From: Prorocentrum cordatum
Lineage: Eukaryota > Sar > Dinophyceae > Prorocentrales > Prorocentraceae
Reading direction: 5' to 3'
Length of the DNA stretch: 64,000 bases
NCBI GenBank assembly: GCA_963575745.1
Contig: CAUYUJ010020560.1
Coordinates: 479,826 to 543,825 of the forward strand
Below the pieces are notes generated by a model. It was not told the DNA's origin, made no database searches, and saw only the letters and a program-made list of their open reading frames with translations. How positions within the stretch are numbered: position 1 is the first letter of the stretch; the number at the start of each line of letters is the position of its first letter. The position numbers and the translations under genes are program-made. This document shows, in pieces, positions 51,529-60,040 of the stretch.

Positions 51529-51626
51529 GGAGGAGGAGGAGGAGGAGGAGGAGGAGGAAAGGGAGGAGGAGCTCCCCGTCCCCGACCTACCCGTGGTAGT
51601 GGTGGCAACAAGGTGCCCCATCAGAG

Positions 51627-51745
51627 GACGGGGCGGGGGCCTCCGTGAGCTCCTGGGCGGTGTCCTCGCGGCCGAACGGCTCCAGGTCGCCGTAGGGCAT
51701 GTCCCCGTCGACGTCGAACGACGACTGCGGCCGGCGGTCGGGTGA
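51627..51745 (-). CDS. Possible exon ending at the W element border
   Basis: A minus-strand frame reads DRRPQSSFDVDGDMPYGD, LEPFGREDTAQELTEAPA, PSSDG, acidic and of natural composition. The last residues run into the W terminal repeat. It could be an old exon whose neighbouring intron is the W element. No homology is recognised and upstream sequence in this frame is repeat D. Confidence 0.25.
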
Positions 51746-51771
51746 ATGAATCTCCCCCCTCTGGGACGAAT

Positions 51772-51885
51772 CAAGACAAACTAGCACTACATGTTTTCCT
51801 TGGAGGCGCGCGCCCGACCAGTATGCCCGTCTTGTAAAATATCGTTTCCCGAACGGTGTGGCCAGAAACCGGACGCTCGTTCTGA
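51772..51885. repeat. Dispersed repeat family D, copy 3
   Basis: TTTTCCTTGGAGGCGCGCGC, CGACCAGTATG, TATCGTTTCCCGAACGGTGT and GGCCAGAAACC align with the first part of copies 1 and 2. The rest is replaced by family F. Confidence 0.75.
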
Positions 51886-51890
51886 GGACC

Positions 51891-52070
51891 TTCGTGGAGA
51901 CAGTCGCTCCACTCGTGCGACGAAGCTGCATCGAGCGTCCGTTGTCGATTTGAGTCGACCTTGAATCGAAGCTGAGTCGAACCTGAGGAACTTGCATCGA
52001 ATTAGGGTCGAACTAAAGTCGAACAGATCCGTTAGGTGGGCCCCAGGGAGGTCCCCCAAACGAGCATCTA
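51891..52070. repeat. Dispersed repeat family F, copy 2
   Basis: GACAGTCGCTCCACTCGTGC, GAGTCGAACCTGA-type decamers and TTAGGTGGGCCCCAGGGAGG follow the same order as at 2876-3062. Confidence 0.8.
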
Positions 52071-52156
52071 AAATCTACCTCCTCCGCTCCCCGGTGGCCA
52101 AAATCACGGCGGAATAATGTCTGTGGACAAGTTCGACCTCCACGGGCGATCACCTT

Positions 52157-52377
52157 CGGTGGCAACTCATGGGAGCCTCCCATACCAGCTTGTCGGCTCT
52201 TGCGAATCGACGCTGCACTAGATCGATGCAAACCGACGCTAAATCGACGCTAATCGAGACTAGCCGGCGATCAATAGGCGCTATCTCATTGACTCCCAGA
52301 CGCTACTCGACACTAATCGATGTTACAGACGGAATTAAAAAGGTATACCAAACTCCCATGATTTGCTACCGAACTCT
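52157..52377. mobile_element. TIR element family E, copy 3
   Basis: The left TIR GGTGGCAACTCATGGGAGCC pairs with CTCCCATGATTTGCTACCGA. The interior has AATCGACGCT-type repeats and CTCCCAGACGCTACTCGACA. Length and layout match copy 2. Confidence 0.82.
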
Positions 52378-52890
52378 CTGGGCCCCGTGACCGTGAGAAA
52401 ACGACTCAGGATTGAAAGCCGGTTCCCAGGACGTGGTCCAGTCCTCTGGGGAGCCACATTTCAAGAAGATCACGATGGGAAGGAGTCGTCTCTCCCCGTT
52501 CTTGGTGCTCCTCCGCCCGAGCCTCATCCTCCTCCTCCTCCTCCTCCTCCTCCACCTCCTACTCCTACTCCTACTCCTCCTCCTCCCCCTCCTCCTCGTC
52601 CTCCTCCTCCTCCCCCTCCTCCCCGTCCCGCCTCCCGTCGCCCAGACAGGGATGAGGGATGAAGGGGGGCCCGCTTCCCCCAACCTCCACCTAGTGCACT
52701 GCCAAATACGCCTCCCTGCTCGCGGTCCTTCTCCTCCTCCTCTTTCGCCGCCCTCCCTCAGCTCCTCTTGCCCCTTGCCCCTGCTGGTGCCCCTGCTCTA
52801 TCGTCTGCTTCAACTCCTCCGTCCCCTCCTCCTCCTCCTCTCCTTCCTTCTCCTGCTCCTCCTCCTCTCCCTCCTCCCCAATCCTGTTCT
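52378..52890. repeat. Reversed family S unit then (TCC)n arrays
   Basis: GACTCAGGATTGAAAGCC and CCAGTCCTCTGGGGAGCC are family S read backwards. TCC arrays with CTACTCCTACTCC variants occupy 52525-52625 and 52730-52885. Confidence 0.75.
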
Positions 52891-53740
52891 TAATAAAGGA
52901 GTCCTCCCTGTCGCACCCCCAGGCGTGGTGGTAGATCGGGCTGGGCGTTTCAACTGAGACCTTCTCACACCTTGCTAACCTGGAGCTTGAAATGTGCCAC
53001 AGCTTCATGGATGGTTGGGGGTGGTTGTCAAAATGTGGCTCTCGCCTCAGTGCCGCGCATGTTCGCTATGCATCTTTGCATCCGTACCAAGGACGGTGTT
53101 CGGTTATTCTTCAAGGATGGAGGGGGGCTAAAGAACAGAAAAAAATTAAACCCATTAAACAATTGCAATAGCAACTGGTCACAGACCTGTCCCCATGGAT
53201 GGACGCACAAGCATTGTGGCACAGCCGCACAATGCGAGCGTCAGACGCAGGCATCCAATTCGAGGCGATCGCCCCATCGCCGCACACATTCGTCAAACGT
53301 GGCTGCACTCACACGGATGGAAGGCGGACCTTGTTCAACGGGTTGCTCTCGCCCTGCCGCCGCGCACACTCTTCTTCCGAACGCGGCTCCCGTCCAAGCG
53401 CCGGGCACAGTCGTCTTACATGTCTGCGGCAGCTTCGAGGATGGAGGGGGGGGGGGTCGTCTTCAAAATGGTGGTCTCGCCTTGGCACCGCGCACTCTCA
53501 CCGGACACGTCTCCACAGCATCACGTACCTAGAGGGATCCATTTCAAAATCTGGCTGTCGCCTTGGCGCCGCAAACACCTGCCTTGAGGCATTGCCGCAA
53601 CTTCAAAGATGGAGGGGAGGGTAAATGATGCTCACAACTCAGCGTCGCAACAATGCCCTTTATACGCTTGCACTAGCTTCACGGGTTGAGGAGGGCACCC
53701 TGTCAAAATGTGGCTCCGCCAGGATGGAGGACTACTCTTA
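52891..53740. repeat. Degenerate ~100-bp tandem repeat
   Basis: From about 52980, units of the form CTTCAAGGATGGAGGGGGG, TCAAAATGTGGCTC and CTCGCCTTGG(C)(A/G)CCGCGCAC recur 5-7 times with variable length. Frames drift, so the ~130-codon plus-strand frames here are not credible genes. Confidence 0.65.
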
Positions 53741-53956
53741 ATCAACATGTAGCTCTAGCCTGAAACTTCACTTGGTTTCTCGACCCAGAGCTTCAGCGCA
53801 CGCAGCGCTGCGCGGATCCGTGGCTTTTTTTTGTTCAAGAGGGGGATGCCGCTCGAGCATTTTTCGAAACTCCAACTACGCAGGTGGGGGGAGGGAGTGC
53901 GGGGGGCGGCCCTCCTTCGAAAGCTGAGCTCTCGCTGGACTGGGGGAAGACAACAC

Positions 53957-54118
53957 GGCAGAAACATGAAGCCTTTGGAGGTCCGCGCGGATTCCTCTTG
54001 GCCTTGAAGACCCCCCCCCCCTGGCGCGCGGGGAGCGCGCCAGGGGCCCCCAGCGCGGATCCAAGAGAATCCACGCGGAGCGCCAAAAATACTGGTGTTC
54101 ATGGCGTTTCTGCTTCGT
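53957..54118. repeat. Introner-like element family A, copy 3
   Basis: AGAAACATGAAGCC, TTGGAGGTCCGCGCGGATTC, CTGGCGCGCGGGGAGCGCGC, AGCGCGGATCCAAGAGAATC and GGTGTTCATGGCGTTTCTGC appear in the same order as copies 2 and 4. The central palindrome is slightly shortened. Confidence 0.75.
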
Positions 54119-54649
54119 CGAAACTCGCCGTATACCTCCTGGAGCTGTGGGATCTCTGTCTCTCGCTTTCTTCACTGCGCGCCACTCAGGGTGCCAGGCG
54201 ATTCCTCTTACGAGCCGAGCCCCCGCCTTCAAACGGCAGGCCCAACCGTGCCGGCCTCTCTGGGGGGGGGGGGCTCCCTGGAGTGAAGAGGAAGATTCGC
54301 AGGGGGGCGTGCGAGCAGGGGCCCCAGGACTGGAGGGCGTCTTGCAGCATCGTTTGTGCACAATTCGTATACTCTGGTTATCCGCCCTGGTCATCCTCCT
54401 CCTCCTCCTCTTCCTCCTCCTCCTCCTCCTCCTCCTCCTCCTCCTCCACCTCCTCCCCCTCCTCCCACCTTCTCCTCGTGTCCTCCACGTCAGCCGCCTC
54501 GCCTACGGCCGTGCAGTGATCCATTTCCTGTAAATCTCTTCCCTCGGCGTCCCCCTGCTCTGCCATCCGCGAGGGGGAGGGGTCCCGGTCCCGCGTCGGG
54601 GCTGGCTCCTCAAGAATCCCCACCTTCTCTGTGCAAAAATGTCTGGTGG
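54119..54649. other. Intergenic with (TCC)n array
   Basis: A TCC array lies at about 54390-54470. The rest shows no gene or shared family. Confidence 0.5.
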
Positions 54650-55260
54650 GGGCATCTCGTGTTCGGCCGGGAAGTCAGGGGACCATTTTGGGGGGCCGTC
54701 TTTGGGGGGTTTCAAGGGTCTACCGTTTTGAAGCCGTCTCGGGGGCCCCTTCGTCCGTCTTGGCGCCCCGTCTTGGGCGTCACTGGGAGTCATACCTACG
54801 TCGTCTTGGGCCTATCTCGGCTCGTCCTGGGCCGCTTGGGCCGTCCTGACCCTCTCAAGGGAGCCGACTGTTGAGGCATCTTGAGGCCCTCGTGGGCCTT
54901 CGTAGGCCCCTCTTTGAGCCTCCGTGGCGCCCTTTTGGGCTGTTTCAGGGTTTGGGAATGATCTCGGGTGCCTCTTGGGCGGTCTAGGACGCTCTGAAGG
55001 CGAAGAGAGCGCGCAAAGATGCTGACACCACGCAAAAAAAGCCGATGCCCATGATTTTAAGATCTTGGGGGCCTCGTCGGGGTACTCTTCAAGCGGTCTT
55101 GGGGCGTACTGGGCCATCGTGGATGCATCATTGGGTGATTGTGACGCCGTCCTTGCCCGTATTGGGCATGTGCAGGCCATCGTGGCGGCTTCCTGGCGGC
55201 ATTTGGATCTGGACGCCTCTTGAAGCCAAAATCGCCGCCCCGAAAGCCACCAGATGGGTC
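54650..55260. repeat. Family P-type array, reverse orientation
   Basis: Degenerate (C/T)(C/G)TCTTGGG(C/G)C(C/G)-type units, for example CGTCTTGGGCGTC and TCGTCCTGGGCCGC. These are the reverse complement of the CCAAGAGG arrays elsewhere. Confidence 0.65.
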
Positions 55261-55617
55261 CCCGCCCCAAGCACACAGCGGGTTACAAGGGGGGGAGGTT
55301 GGAAAAGTGCCGCCCCAGGGCCTGGAGACCTGGTCGCCGCTTATGCGATAGCCTGCAGCACACTGCTGTGAGCTGCTGTGCACCGAGATGATACGCTGTG
55401 CCTGGCAAGGTCACTGCTCTGCGATGCTTGTTCTGCCTCCGTCTTGGAACGCTCCTGCAAGAGACGCTGCGAAGCCGACGGAGACTCCTGGAGCCGACCT
55501 GAACAGCGCACGCCGCCGCGGCGCTACGTCTGCGATCCCGCCACGCCGGTTGCACGGAGGCTTAAACGGTCGAACCGAAGCGAAGGCGGTAGACGGCGCG
55601 CTCTGGCCGGGCGACGC
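55261..55617. other. 3' flank of the methyltransferase gene
   Basis: No repeat family and no second gene recognised. It probably includes the 3' untranslated region, but no polyadenylation signal can be pointed to. Confidence 0.4.
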
Positions 55618-57059
55618 TCACTTGCGCTTGAAGGCGAAATGGTCAATCCACTTGCCGCACCACTTGCCCTTCGGTGCGCCAGTGCGCTCAATGTCGCAGT
55701 CGTTGAACTTGTCGACCTGCTCGAAGCCGTGCTTTTCTAGGTAGGCGAAGAACTTCTTGTAGTCCATGCAGTGAGAATGGCAGTCCTTGGCCCCCACCGG
55801 CATGTCGCCTTCGATGAGCAGCAGTTTGATCTGCCCGCTCTCGATGACGGGGCCCAGCTGGTCCATCATGTCCTGGGCGCAACCCTCGCAATCGATCAGC
55901 AAAGTGTCAACCTTCTTGCCGAGGGCAGACTCCACCTCGTGGAGGTGGTAGCCGGGCACCACAACGCCACCCTTCTGCAGCGCTCTGTTGGAGTAGCCGC
56001 GCTTCACGTTCAGCTTGGCCGCCATGTGCAGGTCCACCGAGCTCACCGCGCCACGGAGCAAGTGGGCGTTGCACTCGTGCGACTTCAGGTTCGCCTCGAG
56101 GACGTCCCACACGTTCAGGTCGGGCTCCACGACCACCACGTTGCCGCTGTTGTTGAGCTTGCGGGCGATCTCGCAGCTGGTGGTGCCGAAGCGCGCACCG
56201 AACTCCATGACCACGGCATCTGGGGGCACCCAGTCGCGCACGAGGGCGTGCTCGGGGAACTCGGTCTCGCAGTGGAGACCCTCCCCCTTCCAGCTGTCGC
56301 AGCCCTCGGACACAGTCCGAGCCTGGCCAGCGAACCTATGGGAGGGGCTGAAGAGCTCGTCCTTGAGCAACTTCTGGACCTTGGCCTTGGTGTTGCGGGC
56401 ATGGGCCTTGTCGCCGTGGCCGTGTCCTCGAGAAACAAAAAGTCACATAACCATAATATTTCGGAGGTCCGCGCTGATTTCTGGGATCGGCGCTGGACCT
56501 CCCTCCCTGGCGCGCGGAGCGCGCCAAGGGCGGCGTCGGCGGCGCCGCCAGGGAGCTCCAGCGCCGATCCAAGGAGTCCGGGCAGACCTCTGGGAGTTTG
56601 TGTTTATGCCGTTGCTTGTTCCTCGATGTCCGTGGCCCTGGACCTGGCTGTGGCCATGGCCCTTATCGGCGGCGAGCGAAGGGGGGAAGTGAGGAGGAGA
56701 AGGCCTTCTCAGAAGGCATCGGGACTTCTCAGAAGCTTTCGCGCCTTCTGAGACGTTGTTTGTGTCTTCGGGGAAGGCTCAAAAAACTTCTCACAGGGCC
56801 GGGGGACTCCCGAGCCTTCTGAGAAAGCCTTCTCCTTCTCATTTCCCGCCCAGGCTCGCCAGCAGACCTTGGCGCCGTGGCCGTGGCTGTGTACGTGGCT
56901 GTGACCATGGCTGTGACCGTGGCTGGCGACGTGGGCGTGCGCCGCGCCATGCTTCTTGGGCTCGGAGTGGCCGTGGCCCTCCGTCTGCAGGGCCAGCGCC
57001 GACACCGGCGCCCACGGGGCGACAAGCAGCGCAAGCGCGCGAGACATGGCGCCAGGCAT
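55618..57059 (-). CDS. FkbM-family SAM-dependent methyltransferase, three exons, secreted or luminal, His-rich
   Basis: Exons on the minus strand are 57059-56868, 56661-56622 and 56426-55618. They join to exactly 347 codons including TGA (346 residues). Residues 1-24 (MPGAMSRALALLVAPWAP...) are a signal peptide. A later in-frame ATG at 57047 is an alternative start. Residues about 27-82 are His/Gly-rich (ASHGHSHGHSHVHSHGHG; then GHGHGDK) and could bind metal. The methyltransferase domain follows: MEFGARFGTTS at 151-161 (SAM motif I), VVVVEPD at 174-180, and LLIDCEGC at 253-260, the position of the FkbM-typical acidic motif. The substrate is unknown; FkbM proteins are usually O-methyltransferases. 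Intron 1 is a family B element (GT-AG) and intron 2 a family A element (GA-AG). Both interrupt the His-rich codons. A W element lies 20 bp upstream of the first ATG. Confidence 0.85.
56427..56621 (-). mobile_element. Intron 2: introner of family A with 7-bp duplication
   Basis: The 195-nt intron begins GAACAAG and ends CTCGAG, giving a GA-AG intron with G following, an arrangement reported for dinoflagellates. TCGAGGA occurs at both junctions, as a target-site duplication would. The interior is a nested palindrome (GATCGGCGCTGGA ... TCCAGCGCCGATC around GGCGCGCGGAGCGCGCC). Three related copies lie elsewhere in the window. Removing it restores frame (Arg-Gly-His-Gly-His). Confidence 0.8.
56662..56867 (-). 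mobile_element. Intron 1: introner of family B
   Basis: The 206-nt GT-AG intron (GTCTGCTGGCGAGCC ... CTCGCCGCCGATAAG) is bounded by long imperfect TIRs (GGCGAGC, GGGAA(A/G)TGAG, GGAGAAGGC, TTCTCAGAAGG). AAGG at both junctions may be a 4-bp duplication. A full-length relative lies at 40.4 kb and partial ones at 23.8 and 38.6 kb. Removing it joins ...GHGAK to GHGHSQ in phase 0. Confidence 0.8.
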
Positions 57060-57079
57060 GGCCCGAAAGCCACGGTAGG

Positions 57080-57387
57080 GTTGATGGGCGAATTTTCACC
57101 ACCGCTACCATAGGTAGGACAAGGACGGAGTCCTTCTCCGCCTCCTCCTCCTCTTCCTCCTCTTCCTCCTCCTACTGCTCCTCCTCCATCTGGTCCTCCT
57201 CCTCCTCCTCGTCCTCGTCCTCCTCCTCCTCCATCTGGTCCTCCTCCTCCTCCTCCTCCTCCTCTTCCTCCTCCTCCATCTCCTCCTCCTCCTCCTCCTC
57301 CTCCTCCTCCTCCTCCTCCTCCTCCTCCCTCCTCCTCCCCTCTCTCCTACGCCTATGGTAGTGGTGGTGGCAAATCGGCCCATCAAC
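57080..57387. mobile_element. TIR element family W with (TCC)n core, copy 3
   Basis: GTTGATGGGCGAATTTTCAC then CACCGCTACCATAGGTAGGA on the left is mirrored by TCCTACGCCTATGGTAGTGG then TGGTGGCAAATCGGCCCATC on the right. About 210 bp of TCC repeats with ATCTGG interruptions lie between. It is the most complete W copy. Being just 5' of the methyltransferase start, it may contribute its 5' UTR, trans-splice acceptor or promoter. Confidence 0.82.
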
Positions 57388-57894
57388 GGCAAGTTGATGC
57401 AGGGAGTACTTAGGATCTAAGCAGGGCGAGTTGAGACAGCGGCAGCTCAAAGTCGGTCCATGGACGTCTCCAGGGGTCCAAACGCACCAGATATCCAAGC
57501 TGCGTTCCGCCGTGGCGACGAGGGGCTCTTCCGAAGGCAAACTCCCGTTGTCTCACCGCGTCCTCCTCTGAGTATGGACGTGCCAAGGGAGGAGATCACC
57601 CTGAGCCTCGGAGGCACCGGCGGGGGTTCGGGATCAATGAAGGATGTACCGCAGCAGGTGCTCCCCGGAAGGATTTTTTGCGGAACGCCCGCCCAGCAGC
57701 AGCGGCCGGGCGCCTCCCGTGCCGGTGGAGGTTCTGTTGAGTGAAGACTGCCGTCGTCCCAGCTGATGGGACGGAGGGTCCACCATGCTAGAACTAGCTA
57801 AGGTTAAAGAGGAGCCAACACATGGCTGTGCTATGCAATTATACCCCATGATTTGCAATACCATTACGTGTCACTCATCGTAATCCGCCACAGT
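57388..57894. other. Spacer with family I unit
   Basis: CGTTCCGCCGTGGCGACGAG then GGGCTCTTCCG near 57505 is a family I unit. No gene is recognised. Confidence 0.45.
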
Positions 57895-58505
57895 GCATGC
57901 ACGGAGTGGACGGCCAAGATGGCCTCCAAGACGGTCAGAACGACAACAGAACGGGTCAAGATGGCCTAGGACAGCTCAAGAGCTTCTCGAGAGAGCCTCA
58001 AGACGGCTCAAGATAGCCCAAGAAGGCCGCAAGACGGCCAAGGAGGCGCCCAGTACGGCCCGAGAGAGCTCGAAGAGGCCTTCCTGCAGAGCCCGAGGGG
58101 ACACAAACCATTGATTTGCCTCAGGTGTTTGAAGGATTTTGAGGTTCTCGCCTGTTCAGGCTTCCGACCACCCAAGACGGCCCAAAGGCTTTGAAGAGGC
58201 GTCCAAGATAGCTCCGAGACAGCCCAAGAAGCCCCCAAGAGGGTCCCTAGTCGGCCCAGGAAGACGGACAGATCGGCCAATGGGCCCCAAAAGAGGGCCC
58301 CAAGCCGGCCGTGAAGAGCTCCTAGGGAGCAACAAGACGGCCCAGAGTGGCCTCTTGGGCTGCCTTGGGCGGTCGGACACCCGAACATGCCAGAACCTCA
58401 TAATCCTTCCAACACCTCAGGGGATTCAATGGCTTTGGCTTCCTCGGGCTCTCCAGGAGGGCCTCTTGGAGACCTCTTGGGGGCTTCTTGGGCCGTCTTG
58501 AAGCC
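57895..58505. repeat. Family P array with conserved joint
   Basis: CCAAGA(T/C)GGCC-type degenerate units on both sides of a non-repetitive joint (CCTCAGGTGTTTGAAGGATT then TTGAGGTTCTCGCCTG then TTCAGGCTTCCGACC). That joint matches the one inside the long H element at 37.86 kb. The array switches orientation near 58340 (CTTGGGC units). Confidence 0.7.
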
Positions 58506-58509
58506 TTGT

Positions 58510-58980
58510 TGGGCAGCCGCATAGCTTGCACCCCATAGGTGTTCCCGCATGGCTGGCACCACGTAGCTTACACCACATAGCTTACACCTCACAACTTTCA
58601 ACGCATAGACTTCCACGTAGATTGCACCGCATGACTTAAACCACATAGCTTGCATCGCCATGCTTACACCTATACGGCATTGTTTACGCAACGTAGCTTG
58701 CATCACGTACTTTGCACAACAAGCTGGCAAACACACACACACAAACACACACACACAACTAACGTACATTGGAATGCAATGCCATGCGATACAATACCTT
58801 CCAATGATACGAACCGCTATGCAATGCTGTGCTACGCCATGACATGATGACATGCTATGCCACGTAACGAAACGCCATGCGACCCGACGCAATGTTCTAG
58901 GAGCTGCTACGCAATGCTACGCCTTGCGTTACCACGTGGTGCACTGCATTGCATCTCAATGCATGCGCACGCCTAAAGCA
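58510..58980. repeat. Degenerate CATAGCTTGCACC and ATGCAATGC repeats
   Basis: Loose units CACCACATAGCTTACACC dominate to about 58700. A (CA)n run at 58735-58760 and ATGC(A/G)AT(A/G)C words follow. Comparable to 30.2-30.5 kb. Confidence 0.6.
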
Positions 58981-59044
58981 GCCTGCCCATACGTGGTGTC
59001 GCTCTCGGATAAGCTATTTAGCAAGCCGTGGGTACCCTCGACCG

Positions 59045-59105
59045 CCATCACGCCTGCTCTGTCAGGTGGCTCTCGAAGGGGGAACCACCCTGACAGAGCA
59101 AATTC
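59045..59105. other. Perfect-stem hairpin
   Basis: CTGCTCTGTCAGGTGG and CCACCCTGACAGAGCA form a stem of about 15 bp with one bulge, around a ~20-nt loop CTCTCGAAGGGGGAA. It could be a structured RNA or a foldback remnant. Confidence 0.5.
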
Positions 59106-59389
59106 ACGTGCGACAAAAAAGGGTGGGGTCTACGTGGCGAGATCGGTTGCCCTAATCACGGTGCCCTGCCATGCACTTTTCAGGAGCTGGCCCCGAACAG
59201 ACTGCCTGCGACGTGGGCCCAACTGTTGAGAAACCCACCAACCGTGGCGACGAGGGCCGTTCAAGAGGCCTGGCAAAGGGAAAACGCGGAAGATGTAGCT
59301 TTATGGGTACCGCTTCCTGCTCTGACCCAACTGTAGAAACGATCGTCGGCATCACAACTGGCGGGCAAACGTCCTCGGTCGCCAGTGCG
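59106..59389. other. Spacer with family I unit
   Basis: CACCAACCGTGGCGACGAGG then GCCGTTCAAGAGGCC belongs to family I. Nothing else is seen. Confidence 0.4.
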
Positions 59390-59700
59390 GACGTCCTCCT
59401 CCTCCTCCTCCTCCTCCTCCTCCTCCTCGCCCACTCCACCTCCTCCTCCTCCTCCTCCTCTTCCCCCTCCTCCTCCCCCCCTCCTCCTCCTCCTCCTCCT
59501 CCTCTCCTCCTGCTCCCCCTCTCCTCCTCCTCCCTCCTCCCTCCTCCTCCTCCTCCACTTCTCCCCCCCCCCTCCCCCTCCCCCTCCCCCTCCCCCTCCC
59601 CCTCCCCTCCTCCTCCTCCTCCTCCTCCTCCTCCCTCCTCCTCCTCCTCCGCCTCCTCCTCCTCCTCCTCCTCCTCCTCCTCCTCCCCGCCCCCTCCCCC
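59390..59700. repeat. (TCC)n with (CCCCCT)n
   Basis: Plus-strand pyrimidine array including a (CCCCCT)n block at 59570-59608. Confidence 0.95.
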
Positions 59701-60040
59701 TCGAGAACGGGGGATTGTGGAGCCCCTCGGGGTTCCAGAGCGCTTGCGCGAGGCTTTCACACTGAGTTCGCGCGTGCGTCTTTCAGTGCTGTGCGTACTC
59801 TGTGGCGTCCTCCTCTCCTTCCGCCTCCCTCCCTCTCCTCCTCCTCCTCCTCCGTTTTTTCCTCTCCCCCCTCACCCCCCCCCAAAAAAAAGCAGGCATT
59901 TTGTTACAGTTTTTTTTTTTTGGGGGGGGGGGGTCGGCGGCGAAAAAAAAAGGAATGCGACGTGGCCTCATCTGCCCTCCCCCCGAGAAGGATTCCTATG
60001 GAACGCCCCCACAGGAAAGCCTCATAGCGACATCCTTTAC
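59701..60040. other. Homopolymer-rich spacer
   Basis: Poly-C, poly-A, poly-T and poly-G runs cluster at 59870-59955 (for example a T run followed directly by a G run). No gene is recognised. Confidence 0.5.

Larger units (their letters stand above)
49944..51624. mobile_element. TIR element family W, copy 2, split by a retrogene
   Basis: The left TIR (GTGATGGGTCGATTCTGCAC then CGCCACTACC) is followed by a plus-strand (GGA)n core at 49980-50325. The spliced-leader-tagged gene comes next. Then (GGA)n resumes at 51529-51572 and ends at the right TIR (GTGGTAGTGGTGGCAACAAG then GTGCCCCATCA). The two TIRs are inverted relatives, and no other partner for either is present nearby. Confidence 0.65.

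Noticed and set aside
56868-57059. His-rich exon as part of a zinc transporter or nickel-binding chaperone
   Set aside because: The downstream exon is an FkbM methyltransferase and the frame joins exactly. No transporter membrane segments are present.
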